The notes below the pieces were generated by a model. That model searched no databases. It worked only from the letters and a program-made list of their open reading frames with translations, and was not told the origin of the DNA. Both the position numbers and the translations under genes were made by a program. Shown one piece after another: positions 34,151-45,920 of a stretch of 64,000 bases of DNA. How positions within the stretch are numbered: the stretch's first letter is position 1; each line of letters begins with the position of its first letter. This DNA is from Absidia repens (Eukaryota > Mucoromycota > Mucoromycetes > Mucorales > Cunninghamellaceae): the NCBI GenBank assembly GCA_002105175.1, contig MCGE01000013.1, positions 992,001 through 1,056,000 on the forward strand. Direction: 5' to 3'.

Positions 34151-36915
34151 GAAGAGAGATACTGGGGCGCGTTAATGTTGTTGTTTCTTCAACTTTATAG
34201 GACTGCTGTATTCTTTTGTTGATGTTGTTGATGTAAAAAAATAAAAGACAGAAGATAAAGAAAAAATGCTTCTTGCGGGATTCCAAATATACATATATTG
34301 AACCCTCCAGCACCCAAAAAAAACAAAGATCCCACTTTATTTTTCTGCTGTTACTGAGTTAGCAAGCTACAATGGAACTCGTACTTTATTATACACATAT
34401 TGGAGATTAAAAAATAAGTTTGGCCTGGGAACAGGAGCAAAGCGTGACTTTTTGAATAACTACCTTGATATAAACAGCATATTCACCGATTACTTAGGTG
34501 ATAAAAAAGAAAACCCACCTACGCCTGTTCATTCTCCGACTTCGAACTGACTGAGGTCTTGATGTAATTGTTTATTTTTAGTCCAAAACTCTCTTGAATG
34601 ATCGATGTATTGAACAACTAAGCCTATTGCTGAAAATGATAGAATAATTATTCATAGAATCACCACCGCCGTATCTCCGTATTACTGCCAACCGATCGCA
34701 CAACCGGAAACGTCACAATCTAATATAGCAAGATCATGGATTGATAGTTGGACACAGATATAAAAATGTACGATGAAAGCGCTACGCATACGAAAGCCTA
34801 AAAGGGCACCATCGTAATTTGCTCCCGCATTTTCCGATTCAACAGAATGCTATATCATGAATTTTGGACTGCCTGGTTCAGTGCTCAATTTTGGACCAAT
34901 AATAGATCAATCCATAGTAGTTTGCAGTAGGGAGTATTAGTAGTAGTTTTTCCACATACCAGAGTTAATTTTAATGTAGTCGGGTATTTGGCATTGTTAG
35001 CCTTTTTTTTTTTTTTTGACTCCCAATAAACTTGATATATATATTTTTTCCTTATTTATGAATTTTGGATTGTTTATATCATAATATTCCTAGTGTGTAA
35101 TGGATTGTAATACAGACTGAACTGGAAACGCGCATTATCACAAAGTGGGGTCTTTAATATGATGCAGTTCTACAAGAACGTAAAGGAAACGTTAACTGTT
35201 GCAGTTTTTATATTCAATTTCAAATCATTCTCGCACATCTCAAAAAAATTGATCTACTAAACTATGATTTTTGACCAACATTTTGTATAATAATAGGTAG
35301 TCCTTTGGGGCATAACTAGCTTCGGTCTGGGGGTTTTTTCATATCCTCTGTACTACAAGGAGTTCCGATGTAGATATACATCCAGACACTACATATACAG
35401 CCTAATGAATGCTACGCTGGCGGCATGGTTTACGTTGATCGATATAAATGGTGAAGATGGAATACCGCCTCATGTCATGTTCAGTAAACTAGAACTGCCA
35501 ACCAGTCGCTATGTAGGACTCTGAGGATGAAGCAAGTAACCATAGCTATGTTAATTAACAGTAAAAAATGCTCTATGGAGACGGCTACATGCATAATAAA
35601 CCTAGTTTTGCTTATATGGTTGGTAGCGCAGGAATATGAATATCTTTGATACCAAGTGATCTAAGACTATCAACCGGTTCCTGAGTCACGAAGAAGGAAA
35701 AAGTCAGAGTGAATGAGTTAGATAGCAAGTGTTTAGTAGAACGCATTCAAAACAGCTGTAGTAGCTTCAGTGTTTAATATACGATGAGTCATAGAATAGT
35801 TAATTAAAAGCATATTTTATTGAAACATATTGGTATATACTAATGCTAAAGGAAAGGGGTTCCTTGTAGCAGAGGATTTAGTGGAATGACCTACTATTGG
35901 AGGAAGAATGAGGGAGACTAATGAATGGTCAAGACTAATCTAAAGACGCAATTGTAAAATGGGAACTAATATACCCCACAATACACGGTATGAGAAAAAC
36001 AGTAACTGGACATCTTTCATTGAGCGCACCAATTTTCAGTACTCATCTGAAGGTACGATGGTGGAAAGGGATCTATTGCACAGGGCAAGAGAAAGACAAA
36101 TGAGCCATTTTTAATTGAAGCAAGAAAAATGAGACATATTTTATTTAGACAAACTAACATTAAACTAAGCTAATGGAGACTCTAAAAATCTAACTAATAG
36201 TTGTTCCAGATCCTAGATTAAAAATAAAAGGGTTTCCCCATGCATCTTGTAATCCTTGAACTGAAACCCCTTCTAAACTAGTCCTGCCACTATTCTAAGT
36301 CCCACATAACCCCGTAAGGGTCGTAATTGTAAAGAATTAAAGAAAGAAAACAAGAGAAAAAGAGAAAGAGAGCGAAAAAATAAGAGACACCACATAAAAA
36401 AACTTCACGTGTGCGGGATTTGAATAATTTGTGGTCAATATATAGAGACCTTCATTAATAAAATAACATGGAGACAAGACAAGGCAAAATATGAGTGAAT
36501 ATAAAAAGCGGATGCTAGATGTAATTGTTTTATTATGAATATTGTGATAAAAACATGGCGAAGTGGAGGGGAAAGAAAATACAATGATGAAGAGTAATAA
36601 TAATAATAAAAAAAAATGATGGAAAGGATATGACATGAAAATAGGCATTTTTCATCCTACCTATTCTTATAGTACATGGGTGATATATAACAGTAATAAA
36701 AAAAGTATAAAATATAAAATAATAAAGATGTGAATATAGAACAAGAGAAGTATATAACAAATGTGTGTAAAACCCCCTAATGACATCAACCAGATATGAC
36801 CCAACATAAACAAACCAAAGAGAGAAAAAGGAAGAGAGGTAAAGGAAAGAGTGAGAAAGAAAAGAAAAACCGAAAAAAAGGGGGGGGGACTGAAGTGGGA
36901 GGAGCCATAAGGAGC
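34151..36915. other. 2.8 kb intergenic region containing repeat copy B
   Basis: Holds the upstream region of PIG-Q, about 1.5 kb of AT-rich sequence without coding signals (34200-35740), the repeat copy at 35748-36425, and the A-rich 3' flank of the proline dehydrogenase gene. Short ORFs here lack any recognisable domain or splice support. Confidence 0.6.
35748..36425 (+). repeat. Dispersed repeat family, partial copy (copy B, + orientation)
   Basis: Starts with AAACAGCTGTAGTAG as copy A does (18443) and follows it through CATATTTTATTGAAACAT, GAGGGAGACTAATGA, GTCAAGACTAATCTAAA, GGGATCTATTGCACAGG, ATATTTTATTTAGAC, AAAGGGTTTCCCCATGCAT near 36228 and the ACTTCACGTGTGCGGGA block near 36400, where similarity stops. 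The ORF-bearing half is missing. It ends about 490 bases from the stop of the proline dehydrogenase gene. Confidence 0.65.
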
Positions 36916-39335
36916 TTAAGCAGTGGTGGTTTGAATAGGACCTTCAGCTTCATCGGCAGCAGTAGCAGCAGAAGAGGAGTTGGAAGCAGAAACCGAAGTG
37001 GCATTAGTGGTAGCGTTTACAGCAGAGACAGCAGTCGACATCACCACAGAGTGACCAGCAGAAGAAGTAGCATTGGCCGACCCAGTTGATCCAGGAGTCA
37101 AACGCAGTTGGCCCTTGATACGATCCTTGAGTTCAGTCCACATCATGACGCGTTCCTTGTTGACACCACCCATGACAGACTGGTTTTCTTGAGCACGACG
37201 TAAGAGATAAGGAATCACTTCATCAATCATACCATAAGGCAAATACTTGTAGATGGAGTAACCGTTCTTGCCAAGACTGTAAGAGATTTGATCTTGCATA
37301 CCAAATAATTGACCAAAATGAACCACACCTGAATGAGCCATCACACCTTGACGATCCATTTCTTCTACGGTTTGCACAATAGAATCACGGTTGTGGGTGG
37401 CCACCATAAACACAATAGGAGCAGAGGTTGCAGATAGTTTTTCATTGTTGGCAGATTGGTGTTCATGTAATCTACCCAAAAGGAATCGTACACCTCCATT
37501 GAATGAAGCATGCGTATCTTCAATAGTTTCATGAATAGGTGAAGGATAACCCAGTTGCATGGCACGCTAAAAAAAAAAAACCAAAAAAAAAAAAAAAAAA
37601 ATGAGTAACAATAATAGATAGGCCGCATCCAATCAATCCATCCATTCAAGGTTTAGCCCAAAGAACATGGGAAGAGGGAAAACAAGCTTATCCCGAGGAA
37701 GGATAAACTTTAAAAAACCCAAACCATGATTTCATCACCCGCTAGCACTCCACGTTTTTCATGTCATACATACCTTTCGTTCTGAAACCATATAAGCACC
37801 ACGCACCAATTTAGCCGCAAAGGCAAAATTTTCACGTCTGGATAATTCGACATCCCGCTCCAATTTAGCCTGGGCCGCTTTTGTATACATTTGATCTATA
37901 GAGAATGTTTTAGTTGGCATTCATGAATTATTTTTTTGGGTAAACAAAGAAAAAACTTACAAGTATTGTAAACGGTGGGAATATGGTCTTGTTCTTCACG
38001 ACGGTTGTATTTGGATTGCAAATTCATAGCGACATGATCGATAGCTTCTTGGAAGTAAGATTGTTCTGCATCCACCATGATACCAACCCGATGTCGGTGA
38101 GCCAAAGAGCAGACTTGTTCCAGACGAGTCACCATACGATCATAAGCAGCCAATTCATCATTTGTCAAAAGGGAATCGGATTCTTGGATACTTTCATCAG
38201 AGGACCACCACACATCACGAGAAGGATTTTGCAAATTGAAGAGTTGAGAGAACATGATGGAGTCAATAAGAGGTTGGTGTTGATGCATGTAATCAATCAT
38301 AGCATTTCGTTGTTGTTCTTGTTGTTCAGAGTGAGCAGGGGGTAAAACTTGAGATACAACATCTTTGAGAGCAGCGGAGCCAACAAAACCATTGACTTGA
38401 TGAGCTTGGAAAATATGTTCCATCTTGGTGATAACATGGTTGAGACGTAACAAGAGTTCAGGGGGAGCAAAGGCAGTGACCTTGATAGCAGCAAAAGCAC
38501 CAGTACCAGTACCAGTAGACGCAGAAGCGGAGCCAGTATCATCTTGTTGGTTCATGGAGCCCCGAGCGGCCGTTCTAACACAATGTTCGGTCATAGTCAC
38601 AACCACATCTGCGGATTGTTCTTGTCGCCACCATTTACCAAGGGGTTGAGAGAGTTCATCATACATTTGAGGTACGTCGGCTTGTTCCAGATGTAAATCC
38701 GCTTCAATGGATAAATCCAGAATGCACTGGATCCCAGATTGAGCCAGGCGGTCCATGCTGTTGACACATTCTTCGGGTGTTTCACCTCCACAAAATTGAC
38801 GGAAAAACGTTTGCTTGACAAAGGCATAGACAATTCCTTCCAAATGCAATTTTTCAGACAAACTAATAACATAAGGAGCCATATCAACAATCCAAGGGAA
38901 AGTGCACAACTTGTAGACAAAGAGGCCTACCAATAGTTCTTCAGTGCTTCGTGCGTTGAGAGCAGTACGGTTGTCATCGTCCAAGAGATCGTGAATGGTG
39001 CTCATGGGAGTTGAGAATGCAGACAAAGCAGACACTGGTGGTTTGACACTGGTGGTTTGAGCTTCAGCTTGGACACACTTGTTTGGAGAAGAAGAAGGGT
39101 ACATGAGGGTTCCGACAGTCACCATGGTGGCGGCAGCAGCAATGGAGGTCATCATGAGTCGTCGACCACCCAAAGGAGAGGAAGAAGTGGTACTCTTGCT
39201 GAAACCATGGAATGAGGATCGTTGAGATTGTCGTTGTAAGAGGTAACGAGACGCAATAGGATAATTAAAAGTAGAAGCAGTTGAAGATAATGGGCGAATG
39301 GTACGTGATAAACAAGGTCGATACATACCAATCAT
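36916..39335 (-). CDS. PUT1: Proline dehydrogenase (mitochondrial)
   Basis: Three exons on the minus strand (37961-39335, 37774-37895, 36916-37566) give about 715 residues. The N terminus is basic, Ser/Arg-rich and low in acidic residues with a nearby hydrophobic stretch (SIAAAATMVTVGTLMYP), as expected for a mitochondrial presequence and inner-membrane association. Family landmarks are FFRQFCGGETPEEC, IKVTAFAPPELL, HRHRVGIMVDAEQSYFQ, FAAKLVRGAYMVSERKRA, FMVATHNRDSI, HFGQLFGMQDQIS and KYLPYGMIDEVIPYLLRRAQEN. It oxidises L-proline to pyrroline-5-carboxylate with FAD, feeding electrons to ubiquinone. A ~50-residue Ser/Ala/Thr-rich C-terminal tail follows the catalytic domain. It is longer than yeast Put1 (476 residues), partly from linker insertions. 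Confidence 0.92.
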
Positions 39336-40381
39336 GCAAGTAATATAATAATGAAAACGATTGATAAATAAAAATGAAGAGAATCAAGTACTATATTTCA
39401 AAATAAAAAATATGATATAAACAATTCACAAAAAGAATGGATATTATATAAAAAAGAAAAAAGAAGAAAAGAATAAAAAGAAAGATCAGAAATCGGGGGG
39501 TTTAATAATTTTTGGACGGCTCTGAGTAAAAAAAAAAAAAAAAAAAAAAAGTGACGGGGAAGACGAAAAGAACACCAAAAAATATTTTTTAGGTTGTGAA
39601 AAAGGGACGATCTTTTCACCTTCTCGCTCTCTTTTTTCTTTTCAAGAAACAAGACTAGATAAAGAACCCATTCATGTAATATTGATATATTTCAAATTAG
39701 TACAATGTAAAAAAGAATAATAATTAAAAAAAGTAATTTTTAAAAAAAACATAACTAAGAATAGAAGAATATTGATTGAATATGTTTCCCATTCATAAAA
39801 AGAAAAGGATATTTCATCCATTGACAATAAGATAGAAGATAGGACTAATAAAAAGTCTGGGTAGGGAATAAGGAAAATTGAGGATGGCGTGGACATTCAA
39901 AAATGGTAATTTTTGCTTTTTTCCCACACTGAAACCAATCAGAGGCCAGGGATTTCCAATAGCACTGATTTGTCCTGGCATGCTTGTGCTGTCAAAAGAA
40001 CCTTATCTTTGTCCCACCCCGGAAGGGAAAAAAAAAGTGGATGATTGGAGTTTAGAGCGAGAAAGTGTGTATTGCAGTGCACATCCTCCTTTTTTAATGT
40101 GCGTGAACATTCCTTACAAAGATGAAAAATAAATGCTCCTTATTAACAAAAAAAAAAAATCAAAGCCTCCTTTTTTTTTATATGGATAAACATTCGCGTT
40201 TGGGATTTTTATTATTTATAATATTATAACAAACAAAAAAAAACCATCCTTTGATAAGACCATCCTTCTTTTGATAAGAAATTGGTATGGGTCATAGGTG
40301 GCTTGTTTTTACTGATAGTAACAAAAAAAGATGGTACTTTTCTTCGGTTTCCATTTTCAACTCCGCTTCTTTTTTTTTTTT
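39336..40381. other. Spacer between proline dehydrogenase and the orphan gene
   Basis: Contains the promoter of the proline dehydrogenase gene (T-rich on the coding strand) and the 3' flank of the orphan gene at 40382. A-rich runs occur at 39529-39550. No coding content is supported. Confidence 0.55.
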
Positions 40382-40891
40382 TCAAAGAACAGGTAATTTC
40401 GGCCAGTCGAGTGGACGAGCTTGTTGTTGCTGAATATACAACGTTTCCAAATGAGCCTGATCGGCCATTTCTTGTAAATGACAAGACCTTAAGATTTGAC
40501 GTTGAAGTGCTAAAGCTTCTAGTTTAGACTTGATAGGTCTTGTGGTTTGAGTTGACTTGCCAAGAGATATATCACCTGCTGCAGTAGCGGTCATCATTTC
40601 TTGTAAGGTAGCCATTTCCCATTGTGATGTCGTTTCAGCTAATTTCAATTCTTCCAATTGATAAAAAGAGGGCCCATTTGGTGTTGTTCTTGTCACTGGT
40701 GGTGATGCATGCTCCCCTAGTTGAAACCGATATATCATATGAAATAAAAGTATATTGTATTATGTATGATCATTCAGTTTCTTAGCAAGTTTAGAAAATA
40801 AAAATAAAATCCTACTTTTTGTTTTGATCACATATTTTCTTGCGGATGAATGTTGGTTCCGTGTTCCTTCTGCAGGGTCCTTTGATTTGCT

Positions 40892-40927
<36 letters not shown>

Positions 40928-41285
40928 CGCATAAATAATCATCCAAAAGTTGACCCCCACTAAAAATTTTCCCCACTTTTCATCTTTTGCCCTTGTTCCC
41001 GAGTTACTTTCCGGTTTTTTTTCAGATGCCCCTTTAATTCCAAAAAATTGTTTCCAAGTCCGCACACAGATTTTTTTTTTCGGCCTTGTCACGTTATCCA
41101 CCTACTTACTGTTGATAAGAATAAGGAGCAAATGGGGTGGACGACAAGGGTGGTGACGAAGATGTCACCGTTTCGGTTTGTTTTGTTGAGGAAAAGTGAC
41201 GTCTCGTCTTGTTTTTAGTTTCTGATGATGGTTTTAGAAAAAAGTGTTTCCATTCATACAAGGTCATTGGTAGCGATAGCCGCAT
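40382..41285 (-). CDS. Hypothetical small protein (orphan, three exons)
   Basis: Three minus-strand exons (41110-41285, 40816-40889, 40382-40716) join in phase to about 194 residues. The splice sites are good: GTAAG and GTAGG donors, CAG and TAG acceptors. The N terminus is basic and Ser/Thr-rich (LYEWKHFF, TRRHFSSTKQ) and could be a mitochondrial presequence. The middle is Pro/Ser-rich. The C-terminal half looks helical and charged (YQLEELKLAE, KLEALALQRQIL, MADQAHLETLY) and the chain ends RPLDWPKLPVL. I do not recognise a family. Conservation of the exon phases is the only support for it being real. Confidence 0.6.
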
Positions 41286-42639
41286 CCCGTAAATAAAGAT
41301 ATATGTATAGGTATAGCTCGGTTAAATGTCGTTAGTAAATAAGAAGAAGAAGAGGAACTAGAAAATGAAAAAATGAAATGTTTTTGATTTCATATTTTTT
41401 TTTCTTTGCGTTGTACGTGGGAGATCAAGCAGTGAGAGAGAGCCATGCCGGAACGCCGTTCCCGATCCTTTTGTCCTAGTGGGCCCTTTTCTTTAAAGTT
41501 TATCCTGTTTTACAATTTCATATCATATGACTTTTTGCTATCACTTTTATCACGCCTTTTCGATAATAATAACTATGATGATGACTATGCAGTGTGAATT
41601 ATATCAGTTTATATTTTTATTTTTATCGATTTCTTGGGCTGTTGAAGTTATATATAAATTTGGTGCCAGAACCATCACTGTATAGCCGACGAATTTGCCT
41701 TTCATTTCTCTCTTTGTTGCATTATAGGTGCCTCTTTGGTGTAACCCGCATGATCGAAGCATTTTTTCTTCAGAAAACAGTTATTTTTTACCGAGGCATT
41801 TTCTAGTGATGATAAGAAATATATTCATTCACCCATCAACTAAAATAGACTACGAGTGGTTAGTAATGAGATAAAGCCGAATAAATTTCACACTAAGAAA
41901 TATATATCCTGATCTTCCAGTCTCGTTTGATCCAGTGTCACCTAATTTTAAGCTTGGTTGTACATTTTGATGTCATTCAAAAGGAAATGATCACCTACTT
42001 AAATTTTTTTCATAGTTTTCCTCACTATTGCTTACATAACGAATAATAGAATACCTATGTGTATCTATCTCATGAACGTTTATAGCACCGCTAAATCCTC
42101 GCTCAGCACGTAAAAAAATTAACAAAATCAAATGTTTGCTACTTTGTACTGTATAGTCGATACCACAACAACTAACAAATAATAGATGAAGTATGTCTAT
42201 GCTATAAGTACCTCTAATATTAAGTTACACGGGATTGTACATGCATGGCTGAAATATATGATAGAAGCAAGAAACAGGAAATCTACAGACTCTTACAATA
42301 AATTTGGCTCCTTCGGCCTCTATGTTGCCTACAGCAAATTTATGACATTTTTGTAGGTCTGACTGCATGATATCAATCCCCCCCCGATCGATGGGTGCTG
42401 ATATTTCGGGGTACCATATCTTTTTTTTTTTTGTATCTTTATATCGCTTCAAAAAATTTTATGACGCAAACTTCACAAACTATGTAATGCATTCATTGAT
42501 AGCGTATGAATATATTTTTTATTGTGGAATAAGCATAACGTAAAGTAAACTAAGGGAATAAACAATTATATGACAAGTAGCAAACTGTTCTACAGTAAAA
42601 GAGGAAGGGTGAATTATTCTAAAGTGGATATGGGCTGTT

Positions 42640-43310
42640 TTACTATATATTGCAAACTAGTCCGAAATGAAGGAAAAGTGCAGAGTAATGGTGGGTTGCT
42701 GTAAACAAAGGGGTTCTTTTTTTGTACCCGCTGAAAAGTGAAATAAAAAAAAACGCCAGACCAACCGACAGAAAATATTTCAAAATCCGCACACATGAAT
42801 TTTTTATGATTTATTTTTCACTCTTTCCCTTTCGTTTTTTCGTTCACCAATCAACTTCAATGGGCTTATGATGGACTTAGAATAGTGTCAGGACTAGTTT
42901 AGAAGGGTTTTTAGAACAGAGATTACAAGATCCATGGGTAAACCCTTCCATTTTGGATTCAGGATTTTGAAGCACCATTAGTTTGGCTTTTTGGAGCCTC
43001 CATTAACTTAGTTTAGTGCTAGTTTGTCCATAGCTTGTATCTATATATGAATAAAATATGTCTATTTTTACTTGCTTCAATGAAATATGTCTCAACAGTT
43101 TCTCTCATGTCCTGTGTAATAGATCCCTTTTATCCTCCCGTTACTCTCTCTTATGCCTTTGTAATAACTTTTTTTAGTAGCGTTCCATTAAGCTAGTCTT
43201 GACCATTCTCAAGATCCCCAATTGTATCCTTTATGCCTCGTATAATAGATCCCTTGTTAGCATCATCCCTTCATCATTCCCTTAGTTTGCTGTAGATCAT
43301 TACGCTTCAA
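42640..43310 (-). repeat. Dispersed repeat family, partial copy (copy D, - orientation)
   Basis: Matches copy C in the same orientation: GGGTTGCTGTAAACAAAGGGGTTC near 42693 (ORF tail), AAAATCCGCACACATGAAT near 42781, GGACTAGTTTAGAAGGG near 42891, CCATGGGTAAACCCTTCCATTTTGGATT near 42930, ACTTGCTTCAATGAAA near 43070, CTCATGTCCTGTGTAATAGATCCCTTTT near 43106. The unit around ATAGATCCCTT is repeated again near 43245, showing internal tandem duplication in this arm. Confidence 0.65.
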
Positions 43311-43324
43311 ATTTTTTTTTTATT

Positions 43325-43490
43325 ATAGAGTAAATATTGTGTAACAAACTATTCAATTGTAGAGGGGTTATGTCATTCTACATAGTGTAACAGACTATTA
43401 TGTTGTAGAGTGCAACAGTGTACAATGGGCAGCAAACTATTTTACAGTGGAAAGGGGGTAACTAGCCTACGGTGATTGACAAGCTATTTT
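43325..43490. repeat. Degenerate tandem repeats beside copy D
   Basis: Variants of the phrase ACAAACTATTCAATTGTAGAG recur: AACAAACTATTCAATTGTAG, AACAGACTATTATGTTGTAG, AGCAAACTATTTTACAGTGG and GACAAGCTATTTTAATGAGG, at roughly 45-70 base steps. Similar phrases (GCAAACTGTTCTACAGTA, GAATTATTCTAAAGTGG) occur at 42582-42630, so the array was probably larger and was split by copy D. Confidence 0.55.
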
Positions 43491-43740
43491 AATGAGGAGA
43501 GGCATTGTAGCTGTTGCATCAAGAGAGGATGTGCCATAACACCGCTGTTGACTGGTTGGGGGGAGAAAATGGACGGCGGTGGTTTCTGTCATTGGAAGGA
43601 AGTCACCGTGTTGATGATGCTGTATAGTGTTGCTTGTTGTAAGAAAGTAGACACCCAATAAAAAAGAAGGGTTCCTTATTTGAAAAAAAAAAACAAAACA
43701 GTAGGCTGAAATTCCAGAAACTTCACCGAAGCGCCAGGAC
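43470..43740 (-). repeat. Second fragment of the dispersed repeat (ORF segment)
   Basis: Carries the ORF segment of the family on the + strand at 43560-43661 (GGGFCHWK then VLMMLYSVACCKK), followed by CACCCAATAAAAAAGAAGGGTTCC, matching the corresponding GCCCACCAAATAAAA / GGGAGTTCC text of copy C near 24490-24515 in rearranged order, and CCAGAAACTTCACCGAAGCG. It is truncated on both sides. Confidence 0.5.
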
Positions 43741-44898
43741 GTTTTTATTGAGGATACTATATAGAGGCAGGAAGGATAGAGAGAGGGATATAATTCATGG
43801 CTATGTTTCCCAAATTTGCGATGATGGAGGATCCTCAGGAACGCCGTTTTGGCGTATGTATGAGATTAAAGTGTGTCTCATATTTCGTCCCTTGTAATAT
43901 TCATCCATTATTCCATACTTGCTGACACTTTTCATAAAACGTAATGGGATCATACAGCAATGATTGAATGTTAGTGGCTCTCAGAACCTAAACATGAGGA
44001 TATGAATGTGGTCGACCCAATCTATTGTCCCTATTGTCGAAATAACACCAAGACACATACTTCGTCTTGCAAAATACAGCACTAATCCCAAGGGCAGTTT
44101 CTGTTCAAGGCGTAATACTTTTCGCTTTATGTAATTCATACCAAAGGTGACCTATTTAGTTGACCTATCTAAAGAATTTCATTTTTATTTCGTCTTTCTC
44201 ATTATAGTCCTTCACTGGTCGTTCCAGAATCTTTACAAATCATTTCACTCCCAATCCTTCCGCCCTGAATTGCCACCAACGCCAAATTATCAACCATATC
44301 ATATAGTATATTTATATAGTATATATAAAGCAATATTTCTGTCGCCAGAGCAAAGCAATGACAACGACGTTTTTATTATAGGAAGTATAATGATCAAAAA
44401 AAAAAAAAGAATAGAGTAACTAATATCTAAAATTTTACATGCATAAGGAGTGGGGAATAAGCATTGGTAACACTGAGTAAATAAATAGTAAAAGGAAAAT
44501 ATGTAAACGAAGACAAGAATATCTACCAGAGTGAGTCAACAGCCATGTACAAAAGTTGTAGCTGTGCCAGAGACCAGAGAATACAAGGATACTGCCAAAT
44601 AGTGATTGAAGATACAAAAATGTACCTGTTGCATCGTTGCTAACAGATCCAATTCAGAAAGGCAACCTGGGACATTGACAATGAAAGCAGCCACTATTCA
44701 ATTCAAGTGATTTACTGAAGACAAATGTGAATATCAAGCCTCCTTTGTTGCTAGATTTCTCGACGGAAAGTCTGTTTACCCCTACTTGAGAGTTTACATA
44801 AAAATGGGACGGTAGGTAACCAAAAGAGTTAGGTGGCCTTCTTCATTGTTGATACGAATGTGTAAAGCGCAAAAAAAAAAAAAAAAAAAAGGTGAATT

Positions 44899-44904
44899 TT
44901 TATT
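44899..44904 (-). terminator. candidate polyadenylation signal (AATAAA on minus strand)
   Basis: TTTATT on the + strand, 35 bases beyond the DUF962 gene stop. It is next to an A-rich run. Confidence 0.4.
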
Positions 44905-44938
44905 CAAAAGGAAGTGAAAATAAAAGATAAAAAAAAAA

Positions 44939-45496
44939 TTAAAAAGCCCGCTTGCCAGAGATCACTTCAGCCCACATTTTAAAATCGCCTCGCAAAGAAT
45001 AGGCAGGGTATTTGAATGTGGCAGGTTTACTAAAACATCCAGTTAAAATAAATAAATAACTAAATTAAATAAATCAGTCTTGATTAAACTTACTTTTTTT
45101 CAAAGACAAAGTGACCAACCCAAGCCCATACATAACCTAATCAAAGAAAGGAGGGAAAAAACATGAATAAGCAAGTGCTCATCTAAAAGAGGAAATCACC
45201 TTTTTTTTTTTAAAAAAAAAAATTACCTTGAATAAGTCCTGCTAAGAGGAATTTAGGTCGTTTTTTGAGAATAGCAAGAATAAACACCAAAATCGAAATG
45301 GATGTGCCTATGTAATAGTATTGGTGTGAATATGCATCAACGGTATTGCTTTTTGTTTACCTATAAGATGTAATCTTCGATTCGTGCGGTGACAGTGTTC
45401 GGATAAGTAATAAGGATAAAAAGCATCAAATGTTTTGAATCCACCTTCAGGGATGGTTCGTTTAGAGTAATTGTGATTGGCTATTTTGTCAGACAT
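44939..45496 (-). CDS. DUF962 / Mpo1-like small membrane protein
   Basis: Four short minus-strand exons (45361-45496, 45227-45307, 45094-45136, 44939-45029) give 116 residues. The sequence fits DUF962: FDAFYPYYLSEHCHRTNRRLHLIG at the N terminus, a hydrophobic middle with two helices (SISILVFILAIL, FLLAGLIQGYVWAWVGHF), then FVFEKNKPATFKYPAYSLRGDFKMWAEVISGK. The conserved histidines (SEHCHRTNRRLHLIG and WVGHF) are metal-ligand candidates. Yeast Mpo1 of the wider family is an Fe2+-dependent dioxygenase of the ER acting on 2-hydroxy fatty acids from phytosphingosine. This copy belongs to the short, bacterial-like branch, so the same activity is likely but not shown. Confidence 0.88.
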
Positions 45497-45920
45497 TTAA
45501 AAAAAATAGAAAAAAAAGTAAAGAAGAGAGTGTGTGTGGAATGAGAAAAAAAAAAACAGGTTTTTTTAGACAGGAAGGAATAAAGTTCAGCCTCATGTGA
45601 CCCACAAGTCCGTATGAATAAAAAAATACGTTTTGCTTGACAAGTTGCCAGCTGGGGGTGTTGAAAAAATTTACTCCACTTTTTTATTTCCTTTGCACGT
45701 GAACAAAACTCCACACTGTAGCAAGGGATTGTACGGTGGTCAGAACAATTTCTGGGGTGCTTATTTTTTATTATGATGTATGCTATTTTTATTATATGCT
45801 TCGAATTGTACCTTTGGGAACAGATGTTTAAAATTTTTTTTATACAAAATGAAAATAAATAGCCCGGGGTTTGAATATCCATTTTTTTTATTTTATTCCT
45901 TTTTTTTTTCTTTTATATTG

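Larger units (their letters stand above)
41286..44938. other. 3.65 kb gene-poor island with repeats
   Basis: No supported gene. The left part (41286-42500) is AT-rich unique-looking sequence, including the promoter of the orphan gene. It then carries repeat copy D (42640-43310), degenerate tandem repeats (43325-43490), a second repeat fragment (43470-43740) and ~1.1 kb of AT-rich sequence up to the DUF962 gene. Confidence 0.6.

Noticed and set aside
44147..44419. A 90-codon ORF in the repeat island
   Set aside because: No splice context, no recognisable motif, and AT-driven composition.
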